Assembly: GCA_905198125.1 (NCBI GenBank)
Contig: CAJKBH010000054.1
Span: forward strand, 1-14,988
DNA length: 14,988 bases
Reading direction: 5' to 3'
Source of the DNA: an uncultured Porphyromonadaceae bacterium
Lineage (GTDB): Bacteria; Bacteroidota; Bacteroidia; Bacteroidales; Muribaculaceae
The notes below the pieces were generated by a model. That model ran no database searches and had not been told where the DNA came from. It was given only the letters and a program-made list of their open reading frames with translations. Below are positions 7,995-14,988 of this stretch, piece by piece; the stretch's first letter is position 1; each line of letters begins with the position of its first letter. Position numbers and translations under genes: made by a program.

Positions 7995-8280
7995 ATATCA
8001 CTCTTTGATTATTATTTCGTCGTTATCCAGCCGGGTCTGAGCGCCCCGCTTCTAATGCCGGAGCTTCGGCCCCTTCCTTTTCCGGGGCTGAAGGCCCCTC
8101 GCCCCAACTAACCGGCCTGTGCCGGGCGGGTTGGTTTATGCCCCAAATCGGGCTGGTTGGTTGCTGTGCCTGCTCCAGGCGGGTTGATTCTGGCCCGGAG
8201 CTTCAGCTCCGACGTGTCCGTCCGGCGCGTATGCCGCTCCTTTTCGCCCCCTGAAAACCCAAATCCGCATTTTAGTTTTG
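7995..8280 (-). other. Long structured leader of the efflux operon
   Basis: Between the predicted promoter and the adaptor gene lie about 280 nt without a credible gene. The part from 8041 to 8230 is GC-rich, unlike the AT-rich promoter next to it. It contains a 10-bp stem CTTCGGCCCC/GGGGCTGAAG with one G-T pair (about 8063-8093), a 5-bp stem CCGGC/GCCGG (8112-8125), three imperfect direct repeats (8124-8189), and the perfect hairpin CGGAGC-TTCA-GCTCCG (8196-8211). The last 50 nt before the ATG are AT-rich and open. If transcribed, this would be a strongly folded 5' untranslated region. A regulatory role is inference; it could equally be an accumulation of palindromic repeats. Confidence 0.5.
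8124..8189. repeat. Three imperfect direct repeats, period 26-27 bp
   Basis: GGGCGGGTTGGTT (8124-8136), GGGCTGGTTGGTT (8150-8162) and AGGCGGGTTGATT (8177-8189) fit the consensus RGGCKGGTTGRTT, with start-to-start spacing of 26 and 27 bp. They lie inside the efflux operon leader. The spacing is close to two and a half helical turns. Function unknown. Confidence 0.7.
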
Positions 8281-8311
8281 CAAAATTACAAATTTTTTCA
8301 CTCCCGCCAAA
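8281..8311 (-). promoter_or_regulatory. Bacteroidetes-type promoter for the efflux operon
   Basis: On the minus strand 8288-8281 reads TAATTTTG (-7 box, full match to TAnnTTTG) and 8311-8308 reads TTTG (-33 box, full match), with a 19-nt spacer. The -7 box overlaps the palindrome TTTTGCAAAA (8276-8285), which could serve as an operator. It lies between the ftsH terminator and the adaptor gene, so the efflux operon is probably transcribed independently of ftsH. Confidence 0.65.
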
Positions 8312-8345
8312 ATTTATAACAATTTTTAATGCAAAAAGGGTGCGC

Positions 8346-8374
8346 AAAAAGGGCTGTGCCGGTAGCACAGCCCT
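8346..8374 (-). terminator. Rho-independent terminator of ftsH
   Basis: On the minus strand AGGGCTGTGC-TACCG-GCACAGCCCT forms a perfect 10-bp stem with a 5-nt loop, followed directly by a run of T (the stem closes CCCTTTTTGC). It begins 5 nt after the ftsH stop codon. This is the most textbook terminator in the window, and separates ftsH from the efflux operon. Confidence 0.9.
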
Positions 8375-8379
8375 CCGTA

Positions 8380-10443
8380 TCATTTGCCGCTGAATGGCGG
8401 CGGCGTGTCTGCGTCGTCGTCATCGATGACTCCCGGCTCCGTCGCATGGTCGCCGGTGTCTGCGGTGTCTTTGCCACTGATTGCCTTCGGCTTGTCGGCG
8501 TCCTGCGCCTTGTTCAGCTCTATTATCTCGTCGGTGCGGCTTTTCCACTTACGCGGGCCGAGTATACGCGCCACATCGTCGTGGTATATCACCTCGTTCT
8601 CTATCAGCGCGTCGCGTATCTGATTATGCTGCGCTGCATATTCCTGCAGTATTCGCTTGGCGCGCTCGTACTGCTCGTTGACTATGCGCATCACCTCGGC
8701 GTCTATCACTTCGGCGGTGCGGTCGCTGTACGGCTTGGTGAAGCCCATCTCCTGACCCGTCGAGTCGTTGTAGTTCAGGTTTGGCAGCTTGTCGCTCATG
8801 CCGTACACCTGCACCAGGCTGCGTGCTATCTTGGTACACTTCTCCAGGTCGTCGCTGGCGCCCGTGCCTATCTGTCCGAGGAAAACTTCCTCGGCGGCAC
8901 GGCCGGCCAGCAGGCCGCACATGGTGTCCAACAGGGCCTGAGTCGGGATTATCTGACGCTCCTCGGGAGCATACCAGGCGGCACCGAGGGCGCGGCCGCG
9001 GGGTACTATCGTAACCTTAACCAGGGGGTTGCCGTATTCCAGCATCCAGGTCACCGTGGCGTGTCCGGCCTCGTGTGTGGCGATACTGCGCTTCTCCTGG
9101 TCGGTGATGATGCGGCTCTTTTTCTCCAGACCGCCCACGATGCGGTCTATGGCCTGCATGAAGTCGTCCCAGTCCACGAGCTTCTTGTTGTTGCGGGCGG
9201 CTATCAGCGCAGCCTCGTTGCAGACGTTCGCGATGTCGGCGCCGCTGAAGCCCTGCGTCTGGCGAGCAAGCTGCTCGATGTCGAGCCTGGCGTTCACCTT
9301 GATACGACGCAGGTGCACCTTGAAGATAGCCTCGCGGTCGGACAGTTCCGGCAGGTCCACATATATCTGACGGTCGAAACGTCCCGGACGCAGCAGGGCC
9401 TTGTCGAGCATGTCGGCACGGTTGGTGGCCGCGAGGCATATAACGCCGTTGTTGCTCTGGAAACCGTCCATTTCGGTCAGCATCTGGTTCAGCGTGTTTT
9501 CGCGCTCATCGTTGCTGCCCATGTTCGGGTTGCGGCCACGGGCACGGCCCACGGCGTCGATCTCGTCGATGAACACGATGCACGGCGCCTTCTCCTTGGC
9601 CTGCTTGAACAGGTCGCGCACTCGCGCGGCGCCCACGCCCACGAACATTTCGACAAAGTCCGAACCGGACATGGACAGGAACGGCACACTGGCCTCGCCG
9701 GCCACAGCCTTGGCCAGCAGCGTCTTACCTGTTCCGGGAGGACCTACCAAGAGGGCGCCCTTGGGTATTTTGGCGCCGAGGTCGGTATATCGCTGCGGAT
9801 TTTTCAGAAACTCCACTATCTCCTCTATCTCCACCTTGGCCTCGCTCAGACCTGCCACGTCGTCAAACGTTACGTTCGTGCCGTTGTCCTTGTCGAACAC
9901 CATGGCCTTCGACTTGCCGACGTTGAAGATACCTCCCCCGCCGCCTCCGCCGGCCATGCGTTTTGACATATATACCATGAACACCACGATCAGGATGATC
10001 GGGCCGAAATACCAGATGAACTTCATCAGGTCGGAACCCTTCTCGTAGTTCACCTTGATGGCCGGTTTACCGGCCTTCTCCAGCTCGGCGTTCCAGGAAT
10101 CTATCTTCTCCTGTATCTTATCGGTACTTGGGATAGTGGTCACCAGTTTCTTATCGCCGCTGAACGTGGGCGACATGTCGAACTTCTGGTTTTTTGCGCC
10201 CTGTGTGGTAAGTACGCCCTCGGCTATGCCCTCGGTAGGCGTCACCGCAATCTTGTCGATGTCGCCGGCCAGGGCCGCGTGTTCGAAATCGGTCCAGTCC
10301 ACTTCCTTGCTCTGCGAGCCGTCCTGAAAGTAGTATAGAGCCAACAGCGACATCACTATCAGCGCATACATCCAGTACATATTGAACAGCGGTCGTTTGC
10401 TGTTGCCCGGCTTTCTTTTCTGCGGTTGAAACATATTTTGCAT
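8380..10443 (-). CDS. ftsH: ATP-dependent zinc metalloprotease FtsH
   Basis: A 687-residue inner-membrane AAA+ protease that extracts and degrades membrane and short-lived cytosolic proteins as a hexamer. Two N-terminal membrane segments (about 22-40 and 143-160) flank a periplasmic domain. A glycine-rich linker (MAGGGGGGGIF, 163-173) leads to the AAA+ module: Walker A GPPGTGKT (234-241), Walker B IVFIDEID (289-296), and the second region of homology with LRPGRFDR (351-358). The peptidase has the zinc site HEAGH (457-461), with the third ligand probably D532 in TGASDDLEK. The C-terminal tail beyond about 640 is acidic and proline-containing, as often seen in Bacteroidetes. It lies after rsfS, an order I recall from other Bacteroidetes, but with a 254-nt gap. 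All catalytic motifs are intact. Confidence 0.98.
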   Translation of the reverse strand: MQNMFQPQKRKPGNSKRPLFNMYWMYALIVMSLLALYYFQDGSQSKEVDWTDFEHAALAGDIDKIAVTPTEGIAEGVLTTQGAKNQKFDMSPTFSGDKKLVTTIPSTDKIQEKIDSWNAELEKAGKPAIKVNYEKGSDLMKFIWYFGPIILIVVFMVYMSKRMAGGGGGGGIFNVGKSKAMVFDKDNGTNVTFDDVAGLSEAKVEIEEIVEFLKNPQRYTDLGAKIPKGALLVGPPGTGKTLLAKAVAGEASVPFLSMSGSDFVEMFVGVGAARVRDLFKQAKEKAPCIVFIDEIDAVGRARGRNPNMGSNDERENTLNQMLTEMDGFQSNNGVICLAATNRADMLDKALLRPGRFDRQIYVDLPELSDREAIFKVHLRRIKVNARLDIEQLARQTQGFSGADIANVCNEAALIAARNNKKLVDWDDFMQAIDRIVGGLEKKSRIITDQEKRSIATHEAGHATVTWMLEYGNPLVKVTIVPRGRALGAAWYAPEERQIIPTQALLDTMCGLLAGRAAEEVFLGQIGTGASDDLEKCTKIARSLVQVYGMSDKLPNLNYNDSTGQEMGFTKPYSDRTAEVIDAEVMRIVNEQYERAKRILQEYAAQHNQIRDALIENEVIYHDDVARILGPRKWKSRTDEIIELNKAQDADKPKAISGKDTADTGDHATEPGVIDDDDADTPPPFSGK

Positions 10444-10475
10444 TTGTGTGTGTTCCTACTTATTTTTACGTCACG

Positions 10476-10502
10476 GCATGATAATTTCATGCTTTGGCAT
10501 GA
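10476..10502. repeat. GCATGA inverted/direct repeat in the ftsH leader
   Basis: GCATGA (10476-10481), TCATGC (10487-10492) and GCATGA (10497-10502) occur in a row. The first two form a 6-bp stem with a 5-nt loop, TAATT; the third can compete for the same partner. They lie 32-60 nt upstream of the ftsH start codon, inside its probable leader. They could be a protein binding site or an alternative hairpin; function is unknown. Confidence 0.5.
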
Positions 10503-10533
10503 ATATTTTCGCACATTCACGCGAATATCCACG

Positions 10534-10541
10534 CAAAGGTA
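10534..10541 (-). promoter_or_regulatory. Probable -7 box of an ftsH promoter
   Basis: On the minus strand 10541-10534 reads TACCTTTG followed by C, a classic form of the Bacteroidetes -7 box. No good TTTG -33 box is visible 19-21 nt upstream, so the promoter may be weak or activator-dependent. Transcription would begin about 85-90 nt before the ftsH ATG. Confidence 0.45.
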
Positions 10542-10637
10542 ATAATAATTTCTGAATGCGCGTTGTATTTCCCTATAATTTCTCTATTTCCTTATGTTTA
10601 GACAGGAGAACAGTAGAAACAGGAGTGCGACTGGAGG

Positions 10638-10681
10638 GGCGACGTCCACGCCGCCCACATGTTGACGGCGTGGACGCCGTC
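10638..10681. repeat. Double hairpin with TCCA/TGGA loops between rsfS and ftsH
   Basis: Two small hairpins stand side by side: GGCGACG-TCCA-CGCCGCC (10638-10655, one mismatch) and GACGGCG-TGGA-CGCCGTC (10664-10681, perfect 7 bp). They are also mutual inverted repeats, since CGTCCACGCCG (10643-10653) pairs perfectly with CGGCGTGGACG (10666-10676). They lie 16-59 nt after the rsfS stop codon. No T-run follows, so intrinsic termination is doubtful. The remainder of the rsfS-ftsH gap is AT-rich and shows nothing else beyond the ftsH promoter elements. Confidence 0.7.
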
Positions 10682-10697
10682 ACTGCGGTAGCGCTGC

Positions 10698-11078
10698 TCA
10701 CTCATCACTAATCCTGGTGATGCACGCGTCACTCCACAGGTCCTCCAGATCGTAAAGGCTGCGCATCTCGGGCAGGAACACATGAGCTATGACCGAGCCA
10801 TAGTCCAGTACCACCCATTGCGAATTACGAGTGCCGTCCATGCTGTATGGCGAGATATGCAGGTGTTCGCGCACCTGCTCGCGCACATTGTCGGCTATGG
10901 AGCCGGTCTGTGTGGTTGACTTTCCCTCGCATATCACGAAACGCGAGGCGGGTGCCGAGTCCAGCTTCTCCATGTCTATGACGGTGACAGCCTGCGCCTT
11001 GAGATCCTGCATAGCCTCCACTATAGTGTCGGTCAGCGCCTCGACGCCGCCGTTGTTTCCATTCTTTGCTATTTCCAT
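10698..11078 (-). CDS. rsfS: Ribosome silencing factor RsfS
   Basis: A 126-residue RsfS/YbeB/Iojap protein. Members bind ribosomal protein L14 on the 50S subunit and block joining with the 30S subunit, slowing translation under nutrient limitation. Recognisable parts are the N-terminal helix LTDTIVEAMQDLKAQAVTVI, FVICEGKSTTQTGSIADNVR in the core, and the closing WVVLDYGSVIAHVFLPEMR, then YDLEDLW, which is the strongest family signature. Length is normal. It precedes ftsH, an arrangement I recall from other Bacteroidetes. The ATG at 11076-11078 leaves a short N-terminal extension with two NG pairs (KNGNNGG). I see no convincing promoter directly upstream. Confidence 0.95.
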   Translation of the reverse strand: MEIAKNGNNGGVEALTDTIVEAMQDLKAQAVTVIDMEKLDSAPASRFVICEGKSTTQTGSIADNVREQVREHLHISPYSMDGTRNSQWVVLDYGSVIAHVFLPEMRSLYDLEDLWSDACITRISDE

Positions 11079-11121
11079 GCCAATGCTCCTACAAAAACCG
11101 CGCCAAAAGCTGCTACTGGGA

Positions 11122-11141
11122 CGGCGGTGTCCACACCGCCG
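11122..11141. repeat. Hairpin with TCCA loop upstream of rsfS
   Basis: CGGCGGTG-TCCA-CACCGCCG is a perfect 8-bp stem. Loop and GC pattern match the hairpins at 10638-10681, so rsfS is bracketed by the same type of element. It lies 43 nt upstream of the rsfS start codon. Confidence 0.7.
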
Positions 11142-11158
11142 AGTATATTAACACCGAA

Positions 11159-11180
11159 GGCGCACCCATACGGATGCGCC
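11159..11180 (-). terminator. Possible terminator hairpin of the secreted-protein gene
   Basis: GGCGCA (11159-11164) pairs with TGCGCC (11175-11180), with a further CC/GG inside. It begins 56 nt after the stop codon of the secreted-protein gene and 80 nt before rsfS. No T-run follows, so the assignment is weak. Confidence 0.35.
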
Positions 11181-11236
11181 TCCTTGATATGCCTCAGAAA
11201 GAACCTACTGTTCCTCCTGTTCTCCTGTCAAAAGAA

Positions 11237-13018
11237 TCACTTCGCGATTTTCACAGCCTTGCCGTTCTGTACGCGGATGAATACACCGTTCTCCGGGTAC
11301 TGTACGCGTACGCCCTGCAGGTTGAAGTAAACAACCTCGCCATCCTCAGCCTCTATGCCGGCGATACCGGTGGCAGCATCAGCTACGATGGTCTTGGCAA
11401 CAGACTTCACGCCATCCTTCATGGCATATACGCTATAGTTGTCACCCTGTGCAGTCAGAGTCAGGGTGTTGCCTTCCAGAACAGTATAGCCGTCATTGTC
11501 GCCCTCGGCTGCAGCCTGAGCCTGAGTGTCGGATATGCTCTTGGCATACATCTGAACGCCATCCTCCACAGCAAATGTCAGAACAACGGGATAAGACTCG
11601 GGGCGGATGGTCCAGCTATCGTCGCCCTCAGTAATCGTAACATTCTCAGCTGCCGTAGGAGCCGGAATTTCGGGAGCAATGTCACCCCTTACCAATACAT
11701 TTTTGATTTCCCATGTACCGGCCATCTCCGTAGTTGATGTATACTTGAAACCGATACGTACTTTCTTGCCCTTGTATGCGTCCAGATTAATTGCAGGATT
11801 CTGAGCGTAGAAATTCCAACTCTGGCTTTCAGGAAGAGTAGCATCGGCCAGCTTAGTCCAGTCTGTGGGTATTGTCTCATCTTCTACTTCTGCGATGACT
11901 ACAGAAATGTAATTGTTTATCTGAGCCATGTCTTCTCCAGAAAGCACGGTCTTGCCGTTTTTAAACATATTTATAGCCTGATCAAAATCAAGCGTAATGT
12001 TTGCACGGTTAGTCAGATCCAATACCGGGGACGACATTACCCCCTCTGTCTCATTGTTGGCACCGCTCATATAGCCGGTAGCCTTAAGACCGTACGTAGC
12101 ATCGATTGTCCAAGGATTTGTAACTCCTGCAACACCCCAGGCTTCGAAACCGGAGTCATCTGAGGTACAATGGCTGTAATATATCGTGTTAGGATATGAC
12201 GCAGGATTGATTGTAAACGATGCAGTTTTAGTCGCGCTTACAGCATCGCCTTCGCCGATAGCTATCGCATTGAGAGTGCAGGCTTCAGTTATTGTCACAG
12301 TGGCAGAAGCTCCTGTTACCGTTGTGGCGGCAGTCTCGTCCTCTCCGAACCAATATTTCAGGCTCAGCGCCTTGTCATCACCTGCGATAGTTACAGTGCT
12401 GTTGATATCCACTTCGCCACCGTCAGGCGTGAATGTGGGAGCAGCAATTTTGTTGGGATCGGCAGCAACCTTTTTATATATGGTGCAATTTTTTTGTGTA
12501 CCTGTTTTGTAGTTGGTGAAACGCTGTTGACCGGAGTTGGTGTTGCACTGGATTTTACACTTACCATTATTCGAATTAGAATTTGGGATAATCGTTGCAA
12601 CGCCGGTAGTTTCATCAATAGATATTTGCATATCGGCATTGGCGATGAGGTTATCAGAGGAACCTGTATTACCATTATCGATTTTGGTACAGGTCATGTA
12701 GGCTGTTTGTCCTTCAGCTAAATTCAGCTTGAAAGCATAGGTATTAGCGGCAGTTCCGGCTACAACATCAAATGTCTGAACTCCGGTTGCTTTAATAACG
12801 GCATCATTGCCGCTTATGGTAATGCCATCCGCTACGTATAAGTAAATTTTGCCTGAAAGGGCACCCATAGCTGCGGATTCATACGTGAGGATATACTCTC
12901 CACCTGCAGTGAGTTCGTTCGTATTCGTCACCTTAGTGTAGTTATCCCCCACAGTAGCCTCTGCGAAGCCAGACAATGTGGCAAATACGCTGAGAATTGT
13001 GAGAAAAAGTTTCTTCAT
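11237..13018 (-). CDS. Secreted multidomain protein with chitobiase-like domain and T9SS-like tail
   Basis: A 593-residue exported protein of unknown function. A Sec signal peptide (MKKLFLTILSVFATLSGFAEA) is followed by an N-terminal beta-rich region (about 22-183) with several cysteines. A chitobiase/beta-hexosaminidase C-terminal-like (CHB_HEX_C) repeat follows at about 191-271 (APTFTPDGGEVDI ... ACTLNAIAIGEG). Next is a jellyroll-type region resembling choice-of-anchor J/cleaved-adhesin domains (about 278-446: SGFEAWGVAG, SSPVLDLTNRANITLDFDQA, WEIKNVLVRGD). The end, YFNLQGVRVQYPENGVFIRV, then QNGKAVKIAK, resembles the Por/type IX secretion tails common in Prevotella-like bacteria. Such proteins are usually surface-exposed; a carbohydrate or adhesion role is inference. 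A promoter and a structured leader of about 190 nt lie upstream. The plus-strand fragment at 13622-14158 carries the same domain type. Confidence 0.85.
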   Translation of the reverse strand: MKKLFLTILSVFATLSGFAEATVGDNYTKVTNTNELTAGGEYILTYESAAMGALSGKIYLYVADGITISGNDAVIKATGVQTFDVVAGTAANTYAFKLNLAEGQTAYMTCTKIDNGNTGSSDNLIANADMQISIDETTGVATIIPNSNSNNGKCKIQCNTNSGQQRFTNYKTGTQKNCTIYKKVAADPNKIAAPTFTPDGGEVDINSTVTIAGDDKALSLKYWFGEDETAATTVTGASATVTITEACTLNAIAIGEGDAVSATKTASFTINPASYPNTIYYSHCTSDDSGFEAWGVAGVTNPWTIDATYGLKATGYMSGANNETEGVMSSPVLDLTNRANITLDFDQAINMFKNGKTVLSGEDMAQINNYISVVIAEVEDETIPTDWTKLADATLPESQSWNFYAQNPAINLDAYKGKKVRIGFKYTSTTEMAGTWEIKNVLVRGDIAPEIPAPTAAENVTITEGDDSWTIRPESYPVVLTFAVEDGVQMYAKSISDTQAQAAAEGDNDGYTVLEGNTLTLTAQGDNYSVYAMKDGVKSVAKTIVADAATGIAGIEAEDGEVVYFNLQGVRVQYPENGVFIRVQNGKAVKIAK

Positions 13019-13056
13019 AAGTTAATATTATTTTTATAGTTTTTATCAGTGTGGAC

Positions 13057-13111
13057 AACTACTGTCAGACTGTCTGCTTCGCGGATTTGCGCGTCCAAGT
13101 CTGTAGTAGTT
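13057..13111 (-). promoter_or_regulatory. Long stem-loop in the leader of the secreted-protein gene
   Basis: AACTACT (13057-13063) pairs with AGTAGTT (13105-13111) and CAGACT (13066-13071) with AGTCTG (13098-13103), separated by a small internal loop (GT opposite T). Thirteen pairs close a 26-nt apical region that can form further CGC/GCG pairs. It sits 39-93 nt upstream of the ATG, inside the predicted leader. It may control translation or mRNA stability; I do not recognise a known riboswitch. Confidence 0.5.
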
Positions 13112-13212
13112 TTTGTTTCATGTTTAGTCGTTTTATGTTGTTATTCTGTTTATTATTGTTCTTCTTTAAGACGCTGACATGTGTGTCTTGTAAGTGTTCG
13201 GCTATTACACCA

Positions 13213-13243
13213 CAAAGTTACGGCTTTTTTACTATAAATGAAA
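13213..13243 (-). promoter_or_regulatory. Bacteroidetes-type promoter for the secreted-protein gene
   Basis: On the minus strand 13220-13213 reads TAACTTTG (-7 box, full match to TAnnTTTG), and 13243-13240 reads TTTC (three of four for the -33 TTTG) with a 19-nt spacer. The predicted transcript has a leader of roughly 190 nt, rich in T on the plus strand, ending at the ATG at 13016-13018. Confidence 0.6.
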
Positions 13244-13418
13244 ACTTTTTAACAAAATAGTAATAATATTTTTATCAAACCTCTGTAATAGCACCTGAAT
13301 TTAATATTTCCTGTATACAAATGTTATCCCCTTTACTTAATAGCAGTGATCTGTCCTGTTTCTGACTAAGTAACGGAATTGTGTTATTTTGTCAGCACTA
13401 ACCAATTAACACTTATCG
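13244..13418. other. AT-rich divergent gap without a gene
   Basis: This stretch is AT-rich with stops in all frames and no gene I can support. Near its right end GTGTTA (13381-13386) and TAACAC (13407-13412) form a spaced inverted repeat just before the plus-strand ATG at 13419, a possible regulator site. TTATTTTG at 13385-13392 is one base off a plus-strand -7 box. Composition changes sharply to mixed GC at 13419. Confidence 0.4.
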
Positions 13419-13655
13419 ATGAAACATCAAATACAAGGTGGCGAATGCCGGGAGCCTGTAACCGTCAGCCTCTATCGACGCGACCGTAAATTGACATTGC
13501 CGATGGGCAGCCGTTACCGTTCTGCAGTAAGACGGGAAGACACTTTGCGTTTACACCGTCTTGAATCGGCGCACCTATTCTCCGAAGCCATCGACGGCAA
13601 GATTCGTGAATGCCGTCTTCTCTCACAAATGGAGCTTCTGGTACATGGAAAATAA
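13419..13655 (+). pseudogene. Unrecognised ORF, probably a gene start fused to foreign sequence
   Basis: A 78-codon ORF starting MKHQIQGGECREPVTVSLYR. I do not recognise the family. Its first 65 codons or so look protein-like: a strand-rich part (EPVTVSLYRRDRKLTLPMG) followed by an amphipathic helix (LHRLESAHLFSEAIDGKIRE). That layout is loosely like the arm-DNA-binding domain of Bacteroidetes tyrosine integrases, but this is weak. From about 13620 the DNA becomes part of a secreted-protein gene read in another frame, so the ORF's tail (LLSQMELLVHGK) is probably out-of-frame read-through. Either the gene is truncated there or the whole ORF is spurious. Confidence 0.3.
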
Positions 13656-14158
13656 ATGTTCCAACTCCTGCGGAAAATAAGTATTACAAAGTGGAATTTG
13701 ATTGTGGTGATAAAACAGGCAATAATGGATTCTCAGGTATCAATACTCTAACATTTACCTACGAATCGGCTGAAACCAAGAATGTAGCCACTCCCGAAAT
13801 CTCTTGCGCTGACAACAAGGTGACTATTACCTGCGCAACGGAAGGTGCGGATATCTACTATACCACTGACGGTACAACTGTCCCTACTGCTGAGTCTACT
13901 AAGTATACGGAGCCTTTCGGAATCACTGAGGATACAACAGTCAAGGCTATTGCTATCAAAGATGGCGAATCAAGCTATGTTAATACTTTTGTGGCCATGT
14001 ATGTTCCTATTTTCAACGGTTACGCTGAAATGGTAGCAACAGCTGTAAATACTACAGGTCGCGTCAATGGACCCATCACTGTTATATATGACAATGGTAA
14101 GAACTTGTATTCTGTAGACAATCAAGGTTATTATATGCTTCTTTACATAGCCGGAAGT
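13622..14158 (+). pseudogene. Internal fragment of a secreted protein with a chitobiase-like domain
   Basis: Read in the frame of an ATG at 13610, the DNA encodes about 180 residues of a secreted-type protein. It begins near TNGASGTWKINVPTP (beta-sandwich style, ending INTLTFTYES). A clear CHB_HEX_C repeat follows, with CATEGADIYYTTDGTTVP, then TVKAIAIKDG, and after that a beta-rich part with NGPITVIYDNGKNLYSVDNQ. There is no signal peptide and no C-terminal sorting tail. Both ends run into unrelated sequence: the ORF above on the left, a palindrome and a transposase remnant on the right. The domain type is the same as in the intact gene at 11237-13018, but the sequences differ too much for a recent duplication. 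The piece is most likely a relic left by insertion or recombination. Confidence 0.7.
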
Positions 14159-14161
14159 AAG

Positions 14162-14188
14162 AAAAATTTGCGCCGGCGCAAATTTTTT
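14162..14188. repeat. 26-bp perfect palindrome at a fragment junction
   Basis: AAAAATTTGCGCC (14162-14174) is the exact reverse complement of the following 13 bases (14175-14187), and one more T extends the T-run to six (14183-14188). As RNA it would form an 11-bp stem with a CCGG loop. The A-tract/GC core/T-tract layout can act as a bidirectional terminator. It marks the exact boundary between the secreted-protein fragment and the transposase remnant. Confidence 0.85.
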
Positions 14189-14189
14189 C

Positions 14190-14911
14190 GTAGCTTTGCT
14201 CGCAAAAACACCCCCTACCCTATGGTCTTATCTGGAAACAGGTACCGGGCCCGGCGGCACGGCTTTCTGGACCGATTTGCGCATACATATAGCCGCGCAG
14301 AAACGCACGGCCATATTCAGGGAGGGTTACAACGACCGCATAGCCTACCGCGCCGGGGCCAAGGACGCATTCTACCGCTATATCAAGGATAACCCCTACC
14401 GCTACGTGATACGCAAGATGCACCCGGAATTTTTCGGCAATACACTTGACCTGAAAATCGGAGACACGTGGCTGCAGCTGTACGGCAACTTCCTGCTGTT
14501 GGACAGTCCCGTGAAGGAGTATGTCAGATTAGCAGCAAGCCGGAGAAGCGGCGCGACCTGCCGCAGCGTGTCGCGACTTGGCGCGAGGCGATACGGCAGC
14601 AAGGGGTGCTTGTGCCGCCGTTTATCAGCAAGGAGGAACGGCAATATAGGGACGAGGCCGTGAATGGAGGCGCCGGAATGATCATGGTGGTTAATTATGC
14701 CTTCAGTGAGAGGTATAAACCGTACAAATCGCTCTTCGGGCTATGCGAGAATGGGCGCTTGCTGCTGGTGTCGACGGCAGCGCACGAGAACCAGGACGCT
14801 CCGATGACGCGCGAGGAGGCATTAGGCATGAATGAAATAGCAAGACAAATAGCGGCATTGCAGCCGGGCGAAGCGCGATCGCTGTTGAGGAAACGCCCGA
14901 AAAAGCAATAG
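14190..14911 (+). pseudogene. Y1/RAYT-like transposase remnant (5'-truncated, frameshifted)
   Basis: Two overlapping frames together encode one protein of about 240 residues. The first (to about 14528) includes FREGYNDRIAYRAG and RYIKDNPYR, the latter resembling the YIxxNP motif with the catalytic tyrosine (codon 14379-14381) of IS200/REP-type Y1 transposases, then GNFLLLDSPVKEYVR. The second continues with SSKPEKRRD, VLVPPFISKEER, ERYKPYKSLFGLCENGRLLL and a helical end to the TAG at 14909-14911. Restoring one base near 14528-14529 joins VR to ISSKPEK smoothly, so a 1-nt deletion is likely. The frame has no in-frame start (it is open only from 14151), and the N-terminal half, where the HUH histidines should be, is missing. 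Family assignment rests on recalled motifs. Confidence 0.6.
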
Positions 14912-14922
14912 GCCGGAACTCC

Positions 14923-14937
14923 GGAGCTGGAAGCTCC
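14923..14937. repeat. GGAGCT hairpin after the transposase remnant
   Basis: GGAGCT-GGA-AGCTCC is a perfect 6-bp stem, 12 nt beyond the transposase stop codon. The same arms with another centre (TC) occur at 8197-8210 in the efflux leader, and CTGGCCCG lies next to both copies. The last bases of the window add an ACCCC/GGGGT pair (14949-14953 and 14967-14971). No gene starts in 14912-14988 as far as I can see. Confidence 0.6.
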
Positions 14938-14988
14938 TGGCCCGAACCACCCCGCCTGAAACATGAGGGGTCCGGCCGCCAGGTACAG

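Overview
The window looks like chromosomal DNA of a Bacteroidales bacterium, probably of the Muribaculaceae/Prevotella kind (taxon inferred, not proven). The signs are a DUF4295 mini-gene beside ribosomal proteins L28 and L33, promoter boxes of the Bacteroidetes type (TAnnTTTG with TTTG about 19-20 nt upstream), an RND efflux operon with a NodT-type outer-membrane lipoprotein, and a large secreted protein ending in a Por/T9SS-like C-terminal tail.

Layout. Every intact gene is on the minus strand, so transcription runs from high to low coordinates. In that order: a secreted multidomain protein (11237-13018) behind a long structured leader; the ribosome silencing factor rsfS (10698-11078); the membrane protease ftsH (8380-10443), closed by a clear intrinsic terminator; a three-gene RND efflux operon (periplasmic adaptor 6873-7994, inner-membrane pump 3463-6852, outer-membrane lipoprotein 2043-3419) with its own promoter and a roughly 280-nt GC-rich hairpin-filled leader; an LpxA-like acyltransferase (1077-1877); and the operon rpmB - rpmG - DUF4295 (721-91), ending at a 28-bp perfect stem-loop. 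The last gene, only 49 residues, is easy to miss.

The right end (13419-14988) is different. It lies on the plus strand and is a mosaic of broken pieces: an unrecognised 78-codon ORF, an internal fragment of a secreted protein with a chitobiase-like domain, a 26-bp perfect palindrome, and a transposase remnant that lacks its N-terminus and carries a 1-nt frameshift. The transposase resembles the Y1/RAYT (REP-associated tyrosine transposase) type. This is either a decayed mobile-element landing site or an assembly junction.

The most interesting thread is in the spacers. Almost every gap between genes carries short, tight palindromes. Two of them (948-966 and 1985-2003) share core and flank and differ by two compensatory base-pair changes. 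A GGAGCT...AGCTCC hairpin in the efflux leader recurs just after the transposase remnant. A second hairpin type with a TCCA/TGGA loop brackets rsfS. Together with the RAYT-like remnant this suggests a REP-like palindrome family in this lineage. That link is an inference. Other points of interest are a heptamer tandem array filling the pump/outer-membrane-factor spacer, an extra hydrophobic hairpin inserted in the pump, and changed active-site residues in the LpxA-like enzyme.
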